Source: Hofstenia miamia (lineage: Eukaryota; Xenacoelomorpha; Acoela). Taken from it: a stretch of 64,000 nt of DNA. The position numbers and the translations under genes are program-made. Below, piece by piece: positions 1 through 12,640 of this stretch. The stretch spans positions 1,225,605 through 1,289,604 of the forward strand of contig SCFE01000021.1 of NCBI GenBank assembly GCA_004352715.1. Reading direction: 5' to 3'. The notes beneath the pieces are model-generated. The model did no database searches. It worked only from the letters and a program-made list of their open reading frames with translations, and was not told where the DNA came from. Each line of letters begins with the position of its first letter. Position 1 is the first letter of the stretch.

Positions 1-1765
1 ATATGCAATCATCTTTGGTGCTAAGACTTGGGTTGCATTGATCTTATGTATATACTTTCGATTATTTTTAAATTTTTGGAAGGTAGATCTTAACATTTTG
101 ATGTCATAATTTAATCCAGATTTTCCTAGGTGTTCTGATATTTAGAGGAAATTTTTGTAGAATGATATTGCTCAAGTTGAGCAAAATATATCACTTTTAG
201 TCCAATGTTTTTATTAAAATTACCAAAGATCCTTAACAACAATAATATTTTATTATATATTTTGTTTATTTGTTTATATTAATGATTGATTTCGTTTGCA
301 TTGTTTGTAAAAAATAGTTTTAAAAAGCGTACATTTGAAATTTTTACTAATAAATGAAATGATGAATATACATACAGTTACATTTTGCTATAAAAGATTC
401 ACCATAATTGAAAACTAATTCTGTGATGTTCAGTTCGTAATTTTTAATCATTACTTTTGTGGTAGTTCTTAATGGTAAAGACACTAAATTGTATAAAATG
501 TGATTGGAAGATAGACTTCTTTAACAATTTTCAGGCCAATTTAATGTTCGTTTCCCCCAGATTCGTGAAAATGGAATCCAATAACTTATTTAAATTATTA
601 TATTCTTTTAGGATCGAGGTTTGGCTACAAGTTATCAGAAGATTCTTGGAATATTGTGATAAAATTAATTAATCTGCAGTGCTTAATAAAACCAGACTTG
701 CTCTTCTAAAATATAATGCACTTCTGAGAAAATGTTGCCAACATTTCAGGCAATATATTTTAATTATATAGCAAAGTTGATAAGATTGGTTCATTGCATA
801 ACAGTTGAAATGTTTGCAGGTGTGTCAAAATTATTTCTTTTTTGAACTAGGATTCCAATGAGATATGCACTAGTGCCAAAACTTAAATATATAAATGAAT
901 ATTGAAAATATGATATACATTTTAAGATAAAATATTTTCAAAGCTTTCTAATCACTCAAGTTGAAAAAGTTTTTTTCAGAACTGTATACTTTGCAACAAC
1001 CTCATTTGCTTCAAAACAAGAAGAAAGCACATGGTCATTTCAATGATTCATCAAACAAATAAAGGGTTTTACAAAGAAATGCGTTAGATATTACAAATGC
1101 AACATCAGAAAGTATAACTAATAATCGTCTTTCTTTGATCGTACCTCCAATAATCTGTATTTTGAATGCACATCGAATCATAGATTTATAATTGATAATT
1201 CATAATAATTTTTTATCATGAAATTCATTTCATTCGATTGTAATTTTCAGAAGCACCAATAGAATCAATTAGTTTCAATAATCCTAGAGATGCTTTAAAA
1301 CACCAATTCTTTGCTCTACTAATCTAAAACAACTGTAGTGGGTGATGTATTTTTGTAGCTTCGTTTGAATTTATTATCTACAAATCGTCAGGCTCTCATT
1401 ATGTGAGCCTCGGCATATGTAAACAAATATTTTGTTTTTATCACCTTTTTAGTATATTCTAATTTCTTTGATAAAAATGTAACTGCTACTTTCTTCAATT
1501 TATATTTGTCACAATTACAGGCTTATACAATTCATGGACACTTTAAATTTGACCTGAAGCAAATATTTTTCTGTTTCGAATTTGTGCGCATTTCAAAACT
1601 GGGAATATCTAATTTTGGATTTCGAATTGCCGGCAGAATTCTGCCTATTACGTTGAATGTTGGTTTCCTTATTAAAAAATGTAGAATCACTTTGTAAAAC
1701 ATTTTATTGAACTTATTCTGATATTGATACAAAACGCTGTATTTCATATTGTAAATGCAGACTTC
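1..1765. other. AT-rich stretch, no gene recognised
   Basis: I see no convincing exon, RNA gene or transposon here. The short open frames near 472-672 and 1506-1747 have no recognisable motif and overlap each other on opposite strands. Confidence 0.5.
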
Positions 1766-1795
1766 ATAAGATAAGATAAGATAAGATAAGATAAT
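1766..1795 (-). repeat. (TTATC)n LINE tail
   Basis: Six near-perfect ATAAG units on the plus strand, equal to TTATC-type repeats at the 3' end of the LINE. Such tails come from slippage during target-primed reverse transcription. Confidence 0.8.
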
Positions 1796-1798
1796 CTA

Positions 1799-1846
1799 TA
1801 TTCATTTGAATTTTTTACAATATTTTACTGATATTTCAAATGAATA
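1799..1846 (-). other. 3' UTR stem-loop of the LINE
   Basis: A perfect 12-bp inverted repeat (TATTCATTTGAA and TTCAAATGAATA) with a 24-base loop sits next to the (TTATC)n tail. In CR1/L2-type LINEs a 3' stem-loop plus short tandem tail is what the reverse transcriptase recognises to start copying. Confidence 0.6.
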
Positions 1847-1942
1847 GCGTCATTAACTACTATGTACAAAAAATGAATAATAACAAAAATGAAATAAATA
1901 AAACAACACTGACTAAAAAATACACTGACTACGGATAGCTTA

Positions 1943-4900
1943 CTAATTTCGATTTATTGTATAATCGTTATTATAAAATTTAAATCCTATCCATGATCTA
2001 CCTGATATAAACTTTTGTTTGAGAAATAATAATTTTAATTCTTTTTTGAATTTTTTAAGGTTGTCTATTATTTTCATTTCTTTTGGCAATATATTCCAGT
2101 TATAAATGGCAGTATTAATAAAGGATTGACTCATGATATTTTTATTAAATTTAACACGTGAGTAGTTTTTTGTTCGTTTATTTTGCTTCAGACAATCTGT
2201 CGAAAATGAGAATGATATCTCGTTGTAGGGTGGTATTTTCTTTATGAATTTGAAGAAATAAATAATAATATTGTAAATAATTAACTCTTGTGGAAAAAGA
2301 ATAGATTTAGAAATATATTCTTTTGTTTTAGAAGAGTTTTTATTACAAACATTTAATGCCCATTTTAGTTGAACTCGAAGCTTTTTTAACATTTGGCTGT
2401 GTACATTAGTATATAAGATATTAGCATAGTTTAAATTACTCATAACAAAAGCATGAAACATTTGAATTACTGCAATTGGGGGTAACTGTTGGGAAACATG
2501 GGATATCTTTCTAATACCTATAGCCATTTTTTTAATAATAGTATTTATTTGCGACGTGAAATTAAGATTTGAATCTATTATTACTCCTAGATATTTAAAC
2601 TTATTAACAGGTATAACAGATGAATTATTGAAATTAATTGAATAGTCGGAGATGTCCGTTTTTTTTCTAAAAGGTTGCATTATGCAAAATTCAGTTTTTT
2701 TCGTATTAATACGCAATCTATGCATGTTAAAATAGTTGCTCAATTTTATACAATTCGATTCAATAACTTTTACAGCTTTATCTAAGGATTTATTTCCACA
2801 GTAAATAGATGTATCATTGGCATATTGTGTTATTTCACAGTTCGTAATTTCCCTCATGTCATTCACATAAATATTAAATAGCAGGGGACCTAGTATGGTT
2901 CCTTGAGGTACACCATTATTGACAGACAACCAATTTGAAAAAGTATCATTTAATTTAACTCGCTGAAGTCTATTACTTAAGTAATTAGATATAAGGTGAG
3001 CACTGTTAAGAGAAAAACCAATATTTTTTAATTTTCTTATTAATATATCATGATTAATAGAATCGAATGCTTTTGAGAGGTCAAGACAGGCAATAGCAAC
3101 AAATTTATTAGAGTCTAATAGTGCTCTCCATTTTTCTTTCGTTTGTATAAGTGCGTCTGATGTTGAATAATTTTTTCTGAAACCAAATTGTGATTTGGAC
3201 CATAGTTTATGATGATTTAAATGAAGTGTAATTTGTTCATGTAATAATCTTTCAAATATTTTACTGATTGGTGATGTAATAGATATAGGTCGATAGTTTT
3301 TGGGACATTTTGGGTCGTCTTTTTTGTAAATTGGAGTAATATGAGCCTGTTTCAAGAAATCGGGAAAAATATTCCATTTTAAGCATTCATTAAAGATATA
3401 ATTTAAAGGTTCGGCAATATATTTCGCATTGTTTTTTAGTAACCATATTGGAATTTTTGAGGGGCCGCTTGACTTGTTTGATTTTAGTTTCTTGATTGCT
3501 TTAATTACTTCAAAACTTGTTATAAAGCGAAAACCAAATTCAGGGATGTGCCTATTAGGAATTATTTCCTGGAATTTTGTTTGAGGACCGTCGTAATTAC
3601 CTAGGTTTGCAAATGTTTGATTTAAAATATTGGAAATTTCAAAATCAGAGACGTATTGATTTCCATCGGGGTCTACAATTTTTTCTATGGGAGAAGATTT
3701 TGATTTGGTACAATTCGAGATTTCGTTAATCAATCTCCATTTACTCTTTTGGTTCGGTAATTTTCTATATTCATTTTTAATATACTCATTGTAAGCTTTA
3801 CGATTTTCTATATTAGAAATATTTCTAGCTTTTTTGTATAATGCATAACTTTCAGGAGTACGGGCGTTAGAAAAAAATTTAAAAGCGTCATTTTTTTTTG
3901 TTATTAATTGTTTGCAGAAATCGGAAATCCAAGGCTTGTCATTCTTTATGTTTTTGCGAGAATGATTAGTAACAAGGATTTTTTTTCAGGACAATATTCA
4001 TCTAAATAGGATTCAAGAATATCAAGGAAGCTTTTGATCATGTTACTAGGATCAACCGCAACGTATACAGAAGACCAAGTTTCACGTGAAAGAGCATTTT
4101 TCAGGTTATCTATATTATCGGACGATTTTTCGCGAATAGTGATCCATTTTTTGGATATTTCAGAGCGTATTTTAGCTTTAGGGAAACTGGCTGATATTAT
4201 ACAGTGATCAGAGAATGGACATTCAGAGGAGTAGTATAAGAAATCAAGATTATTTTCGGGCAGTGCAATATAGTCAATCAAAGTTGCACTATTGGCTGCG
4301 ATTCTTGTAGGAATGAAGGCATTTGCCGTTTTTAAATTAAAAGTATTAAAAAAGAGATTAATCGTTTTATTATCACGTTTATTTAAGTAATTTAGGTTCC
4401 AATCACCCATTAATATTAAATCTTTATTTTCTGAGTAGGCCAGTGAAATTTCATTCTCAAGTTGTTCAAAAAATTCATTAGTATTACATTTATTTGGACA
4501 GTATGAAACATTAATTAATTGCTTTTTAAAAGGTGAATTTTTGATAGGGTTATCAATTTCAACCCAAAGGCTTTCGAATTTTTCTGAGCTTACTATATCA
4601 TTCCGTTGCTTTGGATGAAATGATTTCGGAACTAGAAGGAGTACCCCGCCCCCCTTGCTTTTACCGAGTATATTACAATGAGTTCTATCTTTTCTGAATA
4701 ATTTATATAGATTATTGTTATCTGACCAGACAATGTCAAGGTCATTGCAGTTAAACCATGTCTCAGTAATGGCTAGCACTATATTTTCATAAAAATTGCT
4801 AATAAGTTACTTGTAATCGCAATTTTTATTAGATAAATTCTGGGCATTTAAATGAACGTAATTAATCATATCTTTCTTAGATGAAACATTTTTTAGATAT

Positions 4901-5121
4901 GTTTCATAATTGAGCAAAGGACCAGGATTTGCTTCGATTCCATGTATAAGTAATAATATAAATTTTAAAACCAAAATTGCCAAAAGCTCTTTGAAGGGAT
5001 TTTTTCTAGGTATATCTGCTATTGGAAAAATACTGATAAAAGTTGCAAACTTAGATTTTAAGAAAAATTTGTGTTGGTGAACTACCCGTAGTCTTAGCAT
5101 TACAAAGATAAATAAATCCAT
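1943..5121 (-). pseudogene. LINE ORF2: 2A-like motif, AP endonuclease and reverse transcriptase, broken
   Basis: The start ATG at 5121 follows the ORF1 stop by five bases. Residues 61-68 read GIEANPGP, a 2A-like skipping motif after a hydrophobic stretch (LVLKFILLLIH). The endonuclease begins at NYVHLNAQNLSNK and continues through ITETW, KGGGVLLLV, LILMGDWNLN and SDHCIISA. A TAA at 4807-4809 interrupts it in frame. A second break, a missing A in an A8 run near 3973, shifts the frame before the RT domain. RT blocks are clear: QFGFRKNYST, CLDLSKAFDSINHDIL (motif A), NGVPQGTILGPLLFNIYVND (motif B), QYANDTSIYC (motif C) and FKYLGVIIDSNLNF. Motif C should read YADD; the first catalytic Asp is Asn here. 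About 1,059 codons in all, the usual size for this family. Confidence 0.9.
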
Positions 5122-5126
5122 ACCGT

Positions 5127-6231
5127 TTAGTAAAAAGTTAATAAGCGTCGGAGCTTTAGTACCTCGGAAGGTGAGAAATGATTAGGCGGTGTAGTTGAAA
5201 GGACTTCGGCGTACGTTTGCGGGTGCGGGGCGTAGCGTCCTTGATTAATCGTTGCTGGTGAGTACAAGGTACGTGATTGCCTGTGATGTTGCGGTGGCAT
5301 ACGTGTATTCGCTGGTCGATATGATTGATAAGAATTAAGTGACTTTGGCGGCAAAATTGAGCGGCCGTAGATGAAAGGATGCTTTGCATTTGCAAAATAG
5401 CTTTTAATGCATCGTGCTAATATAGCATATCCAGATTCAGAGAAATGAATTCCTCCTCGTGTAAATAGATCTGCATCGACATATGCACCCTTGTAAAAAT
5501 AACGGTTATTTTCGAAGATCTTGTATTGCAATTGTTTTGCATTTTGATGTAATAATACATTGACTTCCGATGACATTTTATTAAACGTTTTAATATATGG
5601 AAATGGTGCGAGTTCACCCAATGTAATTTCTGCGTTTCGAAAGGAATGGCGTGTGGCAGTAATCAATTTTTCGAAAAGTGGTGTAAAATTCTTGTTTGAT
5701 TGCATGACGTCGTTTCTTCCAGCAGTGATCATCACCTTCTTTATATTGTTCCTTTGTGGGTATTGATAAATTATGTTGGAAATTTCCTCGATTGTAGCTC
5801 CAGGATATGAATGAATCGTGACATCGTGATCTTTCACAAGTTTATTTGCCCTCAAATTGCGATACATTGATGTTCCAATTATCAATGTATCCGAAGTTTC
5901 TTTGATATGTTTGACTTTTCGTTGGTTTCGTTCACTTTTTTTCTGGGGCATTTGTTTCGGAAACATTGTCGCTGTTCATGCATTTAGTGTTTGATGTTTC
6001 TAGTGGTGAGCGTGTTTCTTCTGAAGGGGATGGCGATTCTTTAATATTTGAGATTTTCCAAAGTACGTAGTGTAGTTTGAGTAGTTCATCCCTTGATAAT
6101 GAGGCAAAAGGTGCAGCTAACTTAGCGGCGGTGATGCGTTTTTGCGAATCGAAATCTCCAATAAACTGAGAACTGTTAATTGTATCGAGTAGAGCGCGCT
6201 CGCTAGACCCGACTATCTCAGAGAGAAGCAT
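5127..6231 (-). pseudogene. LINE ORF1, SGNH-hydrolase (esterase) type, one frameshift
   Basis: An N-terminal frame of 99 codons (start 6231) runs into a second frame of 279 codons (5966-5127). They overlap at a run of seven A around 5940, and a single-base indel there joins them. The second part carries SGNH-hydrolase blocks: IIGTSM (block I, nucleophile Ser), AGRNDV (the GxND block III) and GGIHFSESG (block V, with the catalytic His). Esterase-type ORF1 proteins are known from CR1-like LINEs and are thought to bind RNA or lipid in the ribonucleoprotein particle. The C-terminus is rich in Pro, Tyr and Arg. Function is inferred from motifs only. Confidence 0.8.
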
Positions 6232-6997
6232 GATTGGTTGTGAAGCATGATTGGTTGTGATAACGAGTGTAAGGTGGACTCATTATAAATATTAAGAATA
6301 AGGCGAGTCCTGTATAATTTGATGTGGAATGTATGCACTGTATAAACAAAAGTATAACGCTATCATCCATGATGCAAATTGATTTTTTTGCACGGAAATT
6401 ATCGCCAACAAAAAATAATATTAGAATAGAATTTCTTACTAAGTGTAGTACATTGGCATAACTAAACATCTCAACAAAAGCTGCTAATACTACAATTAAT
6501 GCGTCAATAATAACATGAAGTACAAAAACAATAAAACACAACAACAAAAACATGGATGCAGAATTTACGCTTTACCCAGTATATTGCTAATTATTTCAAC
6601 TAGTGATATATTTTGAAAAACTGAAATCCTTTCCATGACGTAGAACCGATTTTAGGAATATGTTGCTTACGGAGGTAGTCATTGATTTGATTTTTAAATT
6701 TTTTGCGACTTTTGATTCGTTTTATTTCAATTGGTAAGTTATTCCATTGAGTTTAAAAATGAATTTTTAAGAAAATGTTTTTTAAACTTCACTTTTCTGA
6801 ATTTAGAAGTCCTCGAATTATAAGTATAATGTATATACCCCTAGACCAACCCAGAAAATACGATAGCTATAAGCCTACAGGTTTCGAATTTTTAACTGAA
6901 ATACTCGAAACAAAATAGTTATATGAAAAAATTTGTAAGCGTGATGTAGAAACTCCTACACGCAATACTAAATACAGTACTTAGTTGAAACTTCATT

Positions 6998-7000
<3 letters not shown>

Positions 7001-7048
<48 letters not shown>
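7001..7048. repeat. (AT)24 microsatellite
   Basis: Uninterrupted AT dinucleotides inside the decayed LINE. Confidence 0.95.
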
Positions 7049-7051
<3 letters not shown>

Positions 7052-7790
7052 GCTTACAATGCAGTAAACTACACTACAAACAAGAAAAACTAAAAAAGTA
7101 AAAATAATAACAGGAGAAATATCGATTAGGAAAGTTGGTCTTTGATGAGAATAATTTCGGTGGATTGTTTTTCCTTTTCTGATGTAGCTTATTCAGTTCT
7201 TTTGTTAATAAATTGTTTTAGTTGATGTTTTTGAGAGTCTTCGATGTGTTGATGTAATGCTTTGTCTTTTTATTTAATGATGTCAAAAATATTTTATTCT
7301 TTAGTAATAACTTTATATTTAAAAGCTTTCTTGTATATGTTGTTAAGCTTAGATAAAGACGTTTCCGATTGCCCTGCATATACTTGTATGCCGTAAATTA
7401 TATTTAATTAACTAGGTAATTAAATATAATTTCACTTTCATCTTGATCTAAAATGTGTTTACGTTTAATATTATATAGAAATTTCTCATTGATCTTTTAT
7501 AAACTTGAGCAATATGTATTTTAAATGAAAGCTTATTTATGATAAATCCAAGATATTTCATTGTTGTGTTTGAGGGATAGCAATAAATTTTAGATATATT
7601 GTCAACAAATTTTCTCTTCAATGGTATAATCATTTCTAGCGACTTTCTATAACTTACTTCAAATTTGTTTTCTTCATACCAAAATTTGATATTATGATTA
7701 ATTGAATGTGTTAAGCTTGAATATTTCAAGAGTTGGAAGACAAATCAATGTATCATCAGCATATTTAATAATAGAATCAATAAAATTAAA

Positions 7791-7836
7791 TATAAATATA
7801 TATATATATATATAAATATATCTATATATATATATT
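7791..7836. repeat. Imperfect (AT)n microsatellite
   Basis: TATAAATATATATAT-type tract with a few interruptions. Confidence 0.9.
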
Positions 7837-8250
7837 GATTAAATTTTCAAAAAAAATTTAATGATTTTCATTGTCAAAGGCTTTCTTGATATCAAAGTTG
7901 ATTAATCTTACATAATCATACTCCATTTTTATATGAATGAATTCTATTTGTAGTTCGCTAACGGCATTTGCTGTTGTTCCATTTGTTCAGAATCCATGCT
8001 CATTTATATTTAAATTACTATTGTAGATATCTTTGATGTGAATATTAAACACAAGTTTTTCAATAGTTCTTGACAATATTGAAGTGATGCTAATTTGTCT
8101 TAAATTATGCAGTTGAGAAGGTTGTGATTTTGGAATTGATATTATTATAGCAGTTTTCCAAATTTTCGGGAATTTAGTAATTCTTAGCCATTCCGCAAAT
8201 ATATAATGAACTATTGGTGGAATTATAACAAAAACATTCAAATATATTTC

Positions 8251-8534
8251 GACTTACAAAGTCATTGTCAGTTTTTCAAATAATTCTTTTATTTGATTTT
8301 ATATTTCATTTCGCTAAATCTTAATTATTGGTAACAATAGTTTATGTATGTAATCATCTGTTGTATTTACACTTGGTTGACATTAATAATTAGAATGCTT
8401 TCAGTGATTTTAAGATATTTTAAGATTTTAAGATATTCTTTAAAATTTGTAAATCATAACTTAGTTCAAAATTTTAGGTGTTTTGAAATGGTTGAATTAG
8501 TTTCATGTTTTTTTGGTTAGTTGCCGTCCGCAGT

Positions 8535-8572
<38 letters not shown>

Positions 8573-9769
8573 TGCCCTTTCTTCGGCCCATGTCCATTTC
8601 TGAGCAGGTTAACTAGACCAGACAAGCTCATACTGTGTCAAAACGCAGCCCTGGTTGAACGTATTTATGAGCCTACTATTGCAAAGAGTGCTCATAAATG
8701 CTAGACAAAAGCTTTGAAATGTGGGCATTAGTTTACTAATGCTTCCGGCCAACGAGAAACAGTTTCTTACTAAGCCTAAATAATGGCTGCATAGGATTAG
8801 GTTAGGCTCAATAGTCGAATTTTTTAGTAAACTCTAAAGCAATTTTCTGTTAAATATTTAAATAATTGAATATTTTGAAGAATCTTTAAAAGATATTGAT
8901 GCCTCAGTAAATAAAACAAAAATAATTTTTCACGCATTGTCAAATCAAATACGAATTTGAATATTGAAAAAAAACTATTTCTAGTTTTATAAATTTAATT
9001 TTTAATCGTTTTTTGTTGCCTAAAACCGTTTATAAAATTTGTTAAATTATTTACAAATGATTTTCTTTTTGTATTAGTATAGCATAGAAACCAAGATAAA
9101 TATACCAATTATGCTATGCCACGCTTATTTTATTATTTTTACTTTTACTTTACACATTCGTTAATTCGCTTGTAGGAGTGAAGGCTCTACAGAACTATAC
9201 CAACTTTTATATCTGATATTTAATATGAAATATATTTGAAAAAATTACATGTACTTTGATATTTTGAAGAAAAATTTGGTCCAATATTGCGTCCCCGCAC
9301 TTTTCTCATAAGTAGTGCAGCCCTGATATATATATATATATATATATATATAAAGAAAATTTGAGAATTTTACATTTTTTCAGTTTTTATTGACAATTTC
9401 AAAAAATGTAAATATAGATCCGCTTTGTACGCTTGTTTGTAGTTTTTTAAATCACAATACAATCTGAATTTTTGGCTTGGGCAGTGTTGATTGTTCTTAG
9501 TACATGTAGTATTACTTAGAATCTCTCTAAAAGCAAAATTCTGTATACCTCTCTTAGAGAAATTTTACTATTGCAATATACTTAGCAAAGTATTATTACA
9601 AGGCCCTGAGTAAAACAATTTTAAACATAAGAAAAATATAAAAGAAAAATATCTACGATTTATTCTGTACAAATTGCAACACTAAAAACAATAGCACCTT
9701 TACACTCGGAACTTTAAACTAGAAAATTGATTCGTGCACGCACATGCATTCAGATAAAAAGCAACTGAA
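8251..9769. other. Non-coding stretch with two (AT)n tracts
   Basis: (AT)n arrays lie at about 8538-8569 and 9326-9352. No exon or transposon protein was recognised between them. Confidence 0.5.
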
Positions 9770-9865
9770 TCAATTAGAATTTGTGGACTGAGATTTGTCA
9801 ACAAATCCAGTCAATGCTGCTGCTGCGTGATTCGTTTCATTTGAAGCGAGTTTCCGAATTTTAAT
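9770..9865 (-). CDS. Possible terminal exon, minus strand
   Basis: From a weak acceptor (AATTAAG) at 9865 an open frame runs IKIRKLASNETNHAAAALTG to FVDKSQSTNSN and a TGA at 9770-9772. Composition looks protein-like, but the polypyrimidine tract is poor. It could be an alternative last exon to the one at 10020-10106, which has a possible internal donor (ATG|GTGTTT) keeping phase. I do not know whether it belongs to the kinase gene or to another gene. Confidence 0.3.
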   Translation of the reverse strand: MKIRKLASNETNHAAAALTGFVDKSQSTNSN

Positions 9866-10019
9866 CTTAATTGTCATGTAAAAATTCCTCCGATTAGTAA
9901 AAAATGAGAAATCATTATTAATGCAGCATTTGAACGAAAAGCTATTGTGAATGAAATTGAATAAAAATATAAATACAAAACTAAAAAGTAAAAAATTACT
10001 GCACAAGGATGCTGCAATC

Positions 10020-10106
10020 TCAGATCGCAGTCTCGCGAGGAAAAGACATCTTAAACACCATGGGCTCTTCATCAATTGTTTCAACATTGAATTCTGAGAA
10101 TGTCAA
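10020..10106 (-). CDS. Possible terminal exon, minus strand
   Basis: A good acceptor (TTTATTTTAG) precedes an in-frame peptide of 28 residues: LTFSEFNVETIDEEP, then MVFKMSFPRETAI, then TGA. It needs an upstream exon ending in phase 0. It may be the 3' end of the kinase gene or of another minus-strand gene. I could not join it in frame to the last confident kinase exon at 17.6 kb, so at least one exon would be missing. Confidence 0.4.
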   Translation of the reverse strand: MTFSEFNVETIDEEPMVFKMSFPRETAI

Positions 10107-12632
10107 CTAAAATAAATCAAGAATGAAACATTTGAAGAAAAAGAAATTGAATCCTTTGTTAAGATCAAGAGAATGCAAGCTATGTATAAAAACAGACGAA
10201 AAATATGAGTGAATTCACAACAGAGTTGCACATAATTTATTCTTTCGAAGTAAAGTCTGGTTGTTGATAAATCACCATTGAAAACTACATCACAAAGTAA
10301 GCATTGAAATGGGAAGAGAAAACTAATCTATCAGCTTCCTAGAAATCGATATCGCTTATCTACATTTTTCCCACGCTGCCAACCTCAAAGCTGTGATATT
10401 TCGTCATTTGGATTCAAATTAATATTACACATAGTTAAATTTATTTGCGTACAAATAAAAGCAAGGAAAATTGAAATTCCATGCAAAACATCAAAACATT
10501 GTCAAACAGAATTGGCACACCATTTTAATTTTATCATTAAAAAGACCAATGGCCTAAGATTTGAAACAATTTTGGTCTGATTTAGATAGTACGAAAACAA
10601 CTACATCCGATGATTCTTCATACAACCAAGCGTAAAAAAACTAGTGCGCAGAGATAAAGATACAGTGTAGAATGTTTTCCGTTTGAGTCATCGAAACTAG
10701 CGAAATATCGGATTATTTAAAATTTTCTCTAATACGGTCATTTTACAGGATTTGAAAAAAAATTAATTTATTTTCCGAAGCACACATCGCCACCCCCAAA
10801 AATTTGGTAGAAATGTGCGCAATAGATAAATATTAAGTCAGAAAAATTCTAGAAAAATATTAATTTTCCGGAAGTTATGGATAACATAAGAGGGGTGGGT
10901 AGTTTTATCTGCCCCTGAACAGGGTCAAAGCGATTCAATTGGAGAACAAGAACAATAATAAATTCTTCCGTTGCGACCTTATCTATCTTATGAGTTTGGA
11001 CTATATTTATGAATTTCTGGCAAAGGCAAGATTGACGGTTAATACATAACTATTGTAAATTGCTCCAATGTTAGGCCAATTGTGTTGTGGTTATATAGAC
11101 AGGGAAGTTAAACTTCCAATCGCGGAAAAATCAGCTGTAGATGTTTTGTGGGAATAGAATTTCTTCAGTCATTTAATACAGTGTCTCTTAAACTCGTAAA
11201 TAGAGATGATTCCATTTGTTTGGTTGCCTTTTTGATATTTACCAGCAACGAACGGGAACAAAACGTTCAGAAGACTTGTTTGATCTGCGAATGGACAAAG
11301 CAGACCTTACCAATTTTAATCTATGTCCAATCATAAAAATAAAATCCGATCAGAAAAATGGTCTTCAACCAGTGAGACCAATGAACAAAGCCGAACATAA
11401 GAAAATCGCTGGGATAATTTTGAACGTTGAAATTGACACTTATAATCGAAATGTAAATGAAATAACAGATTTTTGACAAATGCAATGGTCCTAACTATAC
11501 TCACCTACGCTACGCCGCATATGAAATCCGAAGTGTTTAACGGTTAAACAATGTTAAAATAAATTTCGGTAAACGACGTAGGGGGTAACAAAGTTTCCCC
11601 AAATTAAAAGAGCTCAAATCTGTATAAATATTTTTTCATATGAAAATTTTTAAATTCCTTCTTTAGATTTTAAGCAAACATAATTTTTAGACGCCGTGCA
11701 TAAAATCCAGCTTTCATGTGCAGGATATTTCTGCAATTAAAACTTTTGATCCAAGAGTTGGCAGCAGGTTAAATTTATTACCGCTAACCTCCCCAAGGCT
11801 CACATATTCAAGAAACTTGACCCGCTGACAACAAAAAATGTTTTGAATGAATTTTGCCCAGCAAATAAAATTTCAGGCTGAATTCGACCCACAAGGTAAA
11901 ACCTTTGCCCTTAATTTTCCCGCAATTATTTCAAATAATTTTTTCTGCAGTAAACATACAATAGGAAAGGAAAGAGGAATTAGGATAAATGCTTAGTAAT
12001 TTGTTTAACTAACCCTTAGCTATAATTAACTAAATTGATACTTTCGTAGGCTTACACGCTCACATTACTATGCAAATTTGCATGTTTTGGTCATGTTTCG
12101 GCCGCTCGGCACCTGGCCCAACTGCTCAGGCAGTAGTCACTGTCCGCAGGTAACTCTTAAGCAGGGTGTGAAGCATCCTGCCCCAAGCTCAACTCTAATA
12201 TGTTCAAACACCATCCTGATATTCATTGATTGTCAGGTCAGGATGAAGAAGATAAGAGTGACTTATGTTTGACGAAAAGTTTCTCATATATAATGAATTG
12301 GACTACAATTTCGTTATCATTTCATTCCCCTTGATCTAGAAAGTCGCTTCATTAATAACAAATCTTTTCTTCATCATGGTAACCTAAGAGACTGGCGAAT
12401 CTCGTTTTTCTAAACTGCAATCATGTACCTTATGAACTAGTTAATATATAAAATCAGTTAAATGCTTCAAGCTCAGGTCTATCCACTTGCTGCTAATAAA
12501 TTCTATGCATCTCTAAATGAATGATATAGCATTTTTGCAGAATGTCTTCTTCACATAGCAACTAAAATACGCAGAAAAACATAGCATACAAAGAAAAAAA
12601 TAGTTAGACTTTCACAATATCGATGTATTTTG
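10107..12632. other. No gene recognised
   Basis: AT-rich sequence without a supported exon. A distinctly GC-richer patch lies at about 12090-12190, and a near-palindrome TTTAACGGTTAAA lies at about 11537, followed by GGGGGTAAC. A similar pair recurs in inverted order near 14036-14085 (see findings). Confidence 0.4.
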
Positions 12633-12640
12633 GTACAAGC
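12633..12640. repeat. Left target-site duplication of the P-like element
   Basis: GTACAAGC here and GTACAAGT at 13762-13769 match at seven of eight positions and directly abut the CATG termini. Confidence 0.75.

Larger units (their letters stand above)
1766..6300 (-). mobile_element. CR1/L2-like non-LTR retrotransposon, nearly full length, inactive
   Basis: Read on the minus strand, the element has ORF1 (SGNH esterase-like), then five bases later ORF2 (2A-like motif, AP endonuclease, reverse transcriptase), then a short 3' UTR with a stem-loop and a (TTATC)n tail at 1766-1795. This order matches CR1/L2/Rex1-type LINEs. The 5' end is not defined: I place it near 6300 because nothing upstream is recognisable. 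Two copies of a roughly 17-bp unit (AGCATGATTGGTTGTGA on the plus strand) lie at 6227-6262, just upstream of ORF1. Lesions I can see are an A-run frameshift in ORF1, one stop codon and one A-run frameshift in ORF2, and a changed catalytic motif. So few lesions suggests a fairly young insertion, or partly sequencing error in homopolymers. Confidence 0.9.
6590..8250 (-). mobile_element. Older, decayed LINE reverse-transcriptase copy
   Basis: Scattered RT blocks lie in the right order on the minus strand. Near 8240-7987: WLRITKFPKIWKTAIIISIP then IEKLVFNI. Near 7900: DIKKAFD (motif A). Near 7765: KYADDTLICL (motif C, intact). Near 7560: KYLGFIINKLSFKIHI. At 6750-6600: WNNLPIEIKRIKS, followed by a C-terminal SWKGF. 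The frame is broken many times and (AT)n arrays at 7001-7048 and 7791-7836 interrupt it. It resembles the CR1/L2-like element just to the left, but is too diverged to be a recent copy. Confidence 0.75.

Noticed and set aside
12060-12270. Plus-strand exon in the GC-richer patch
   Set aside because: A donor-like CCGCAG|GTAACT exists, but I found no acceptor in phase and no family match; it may be a transposon scrap.
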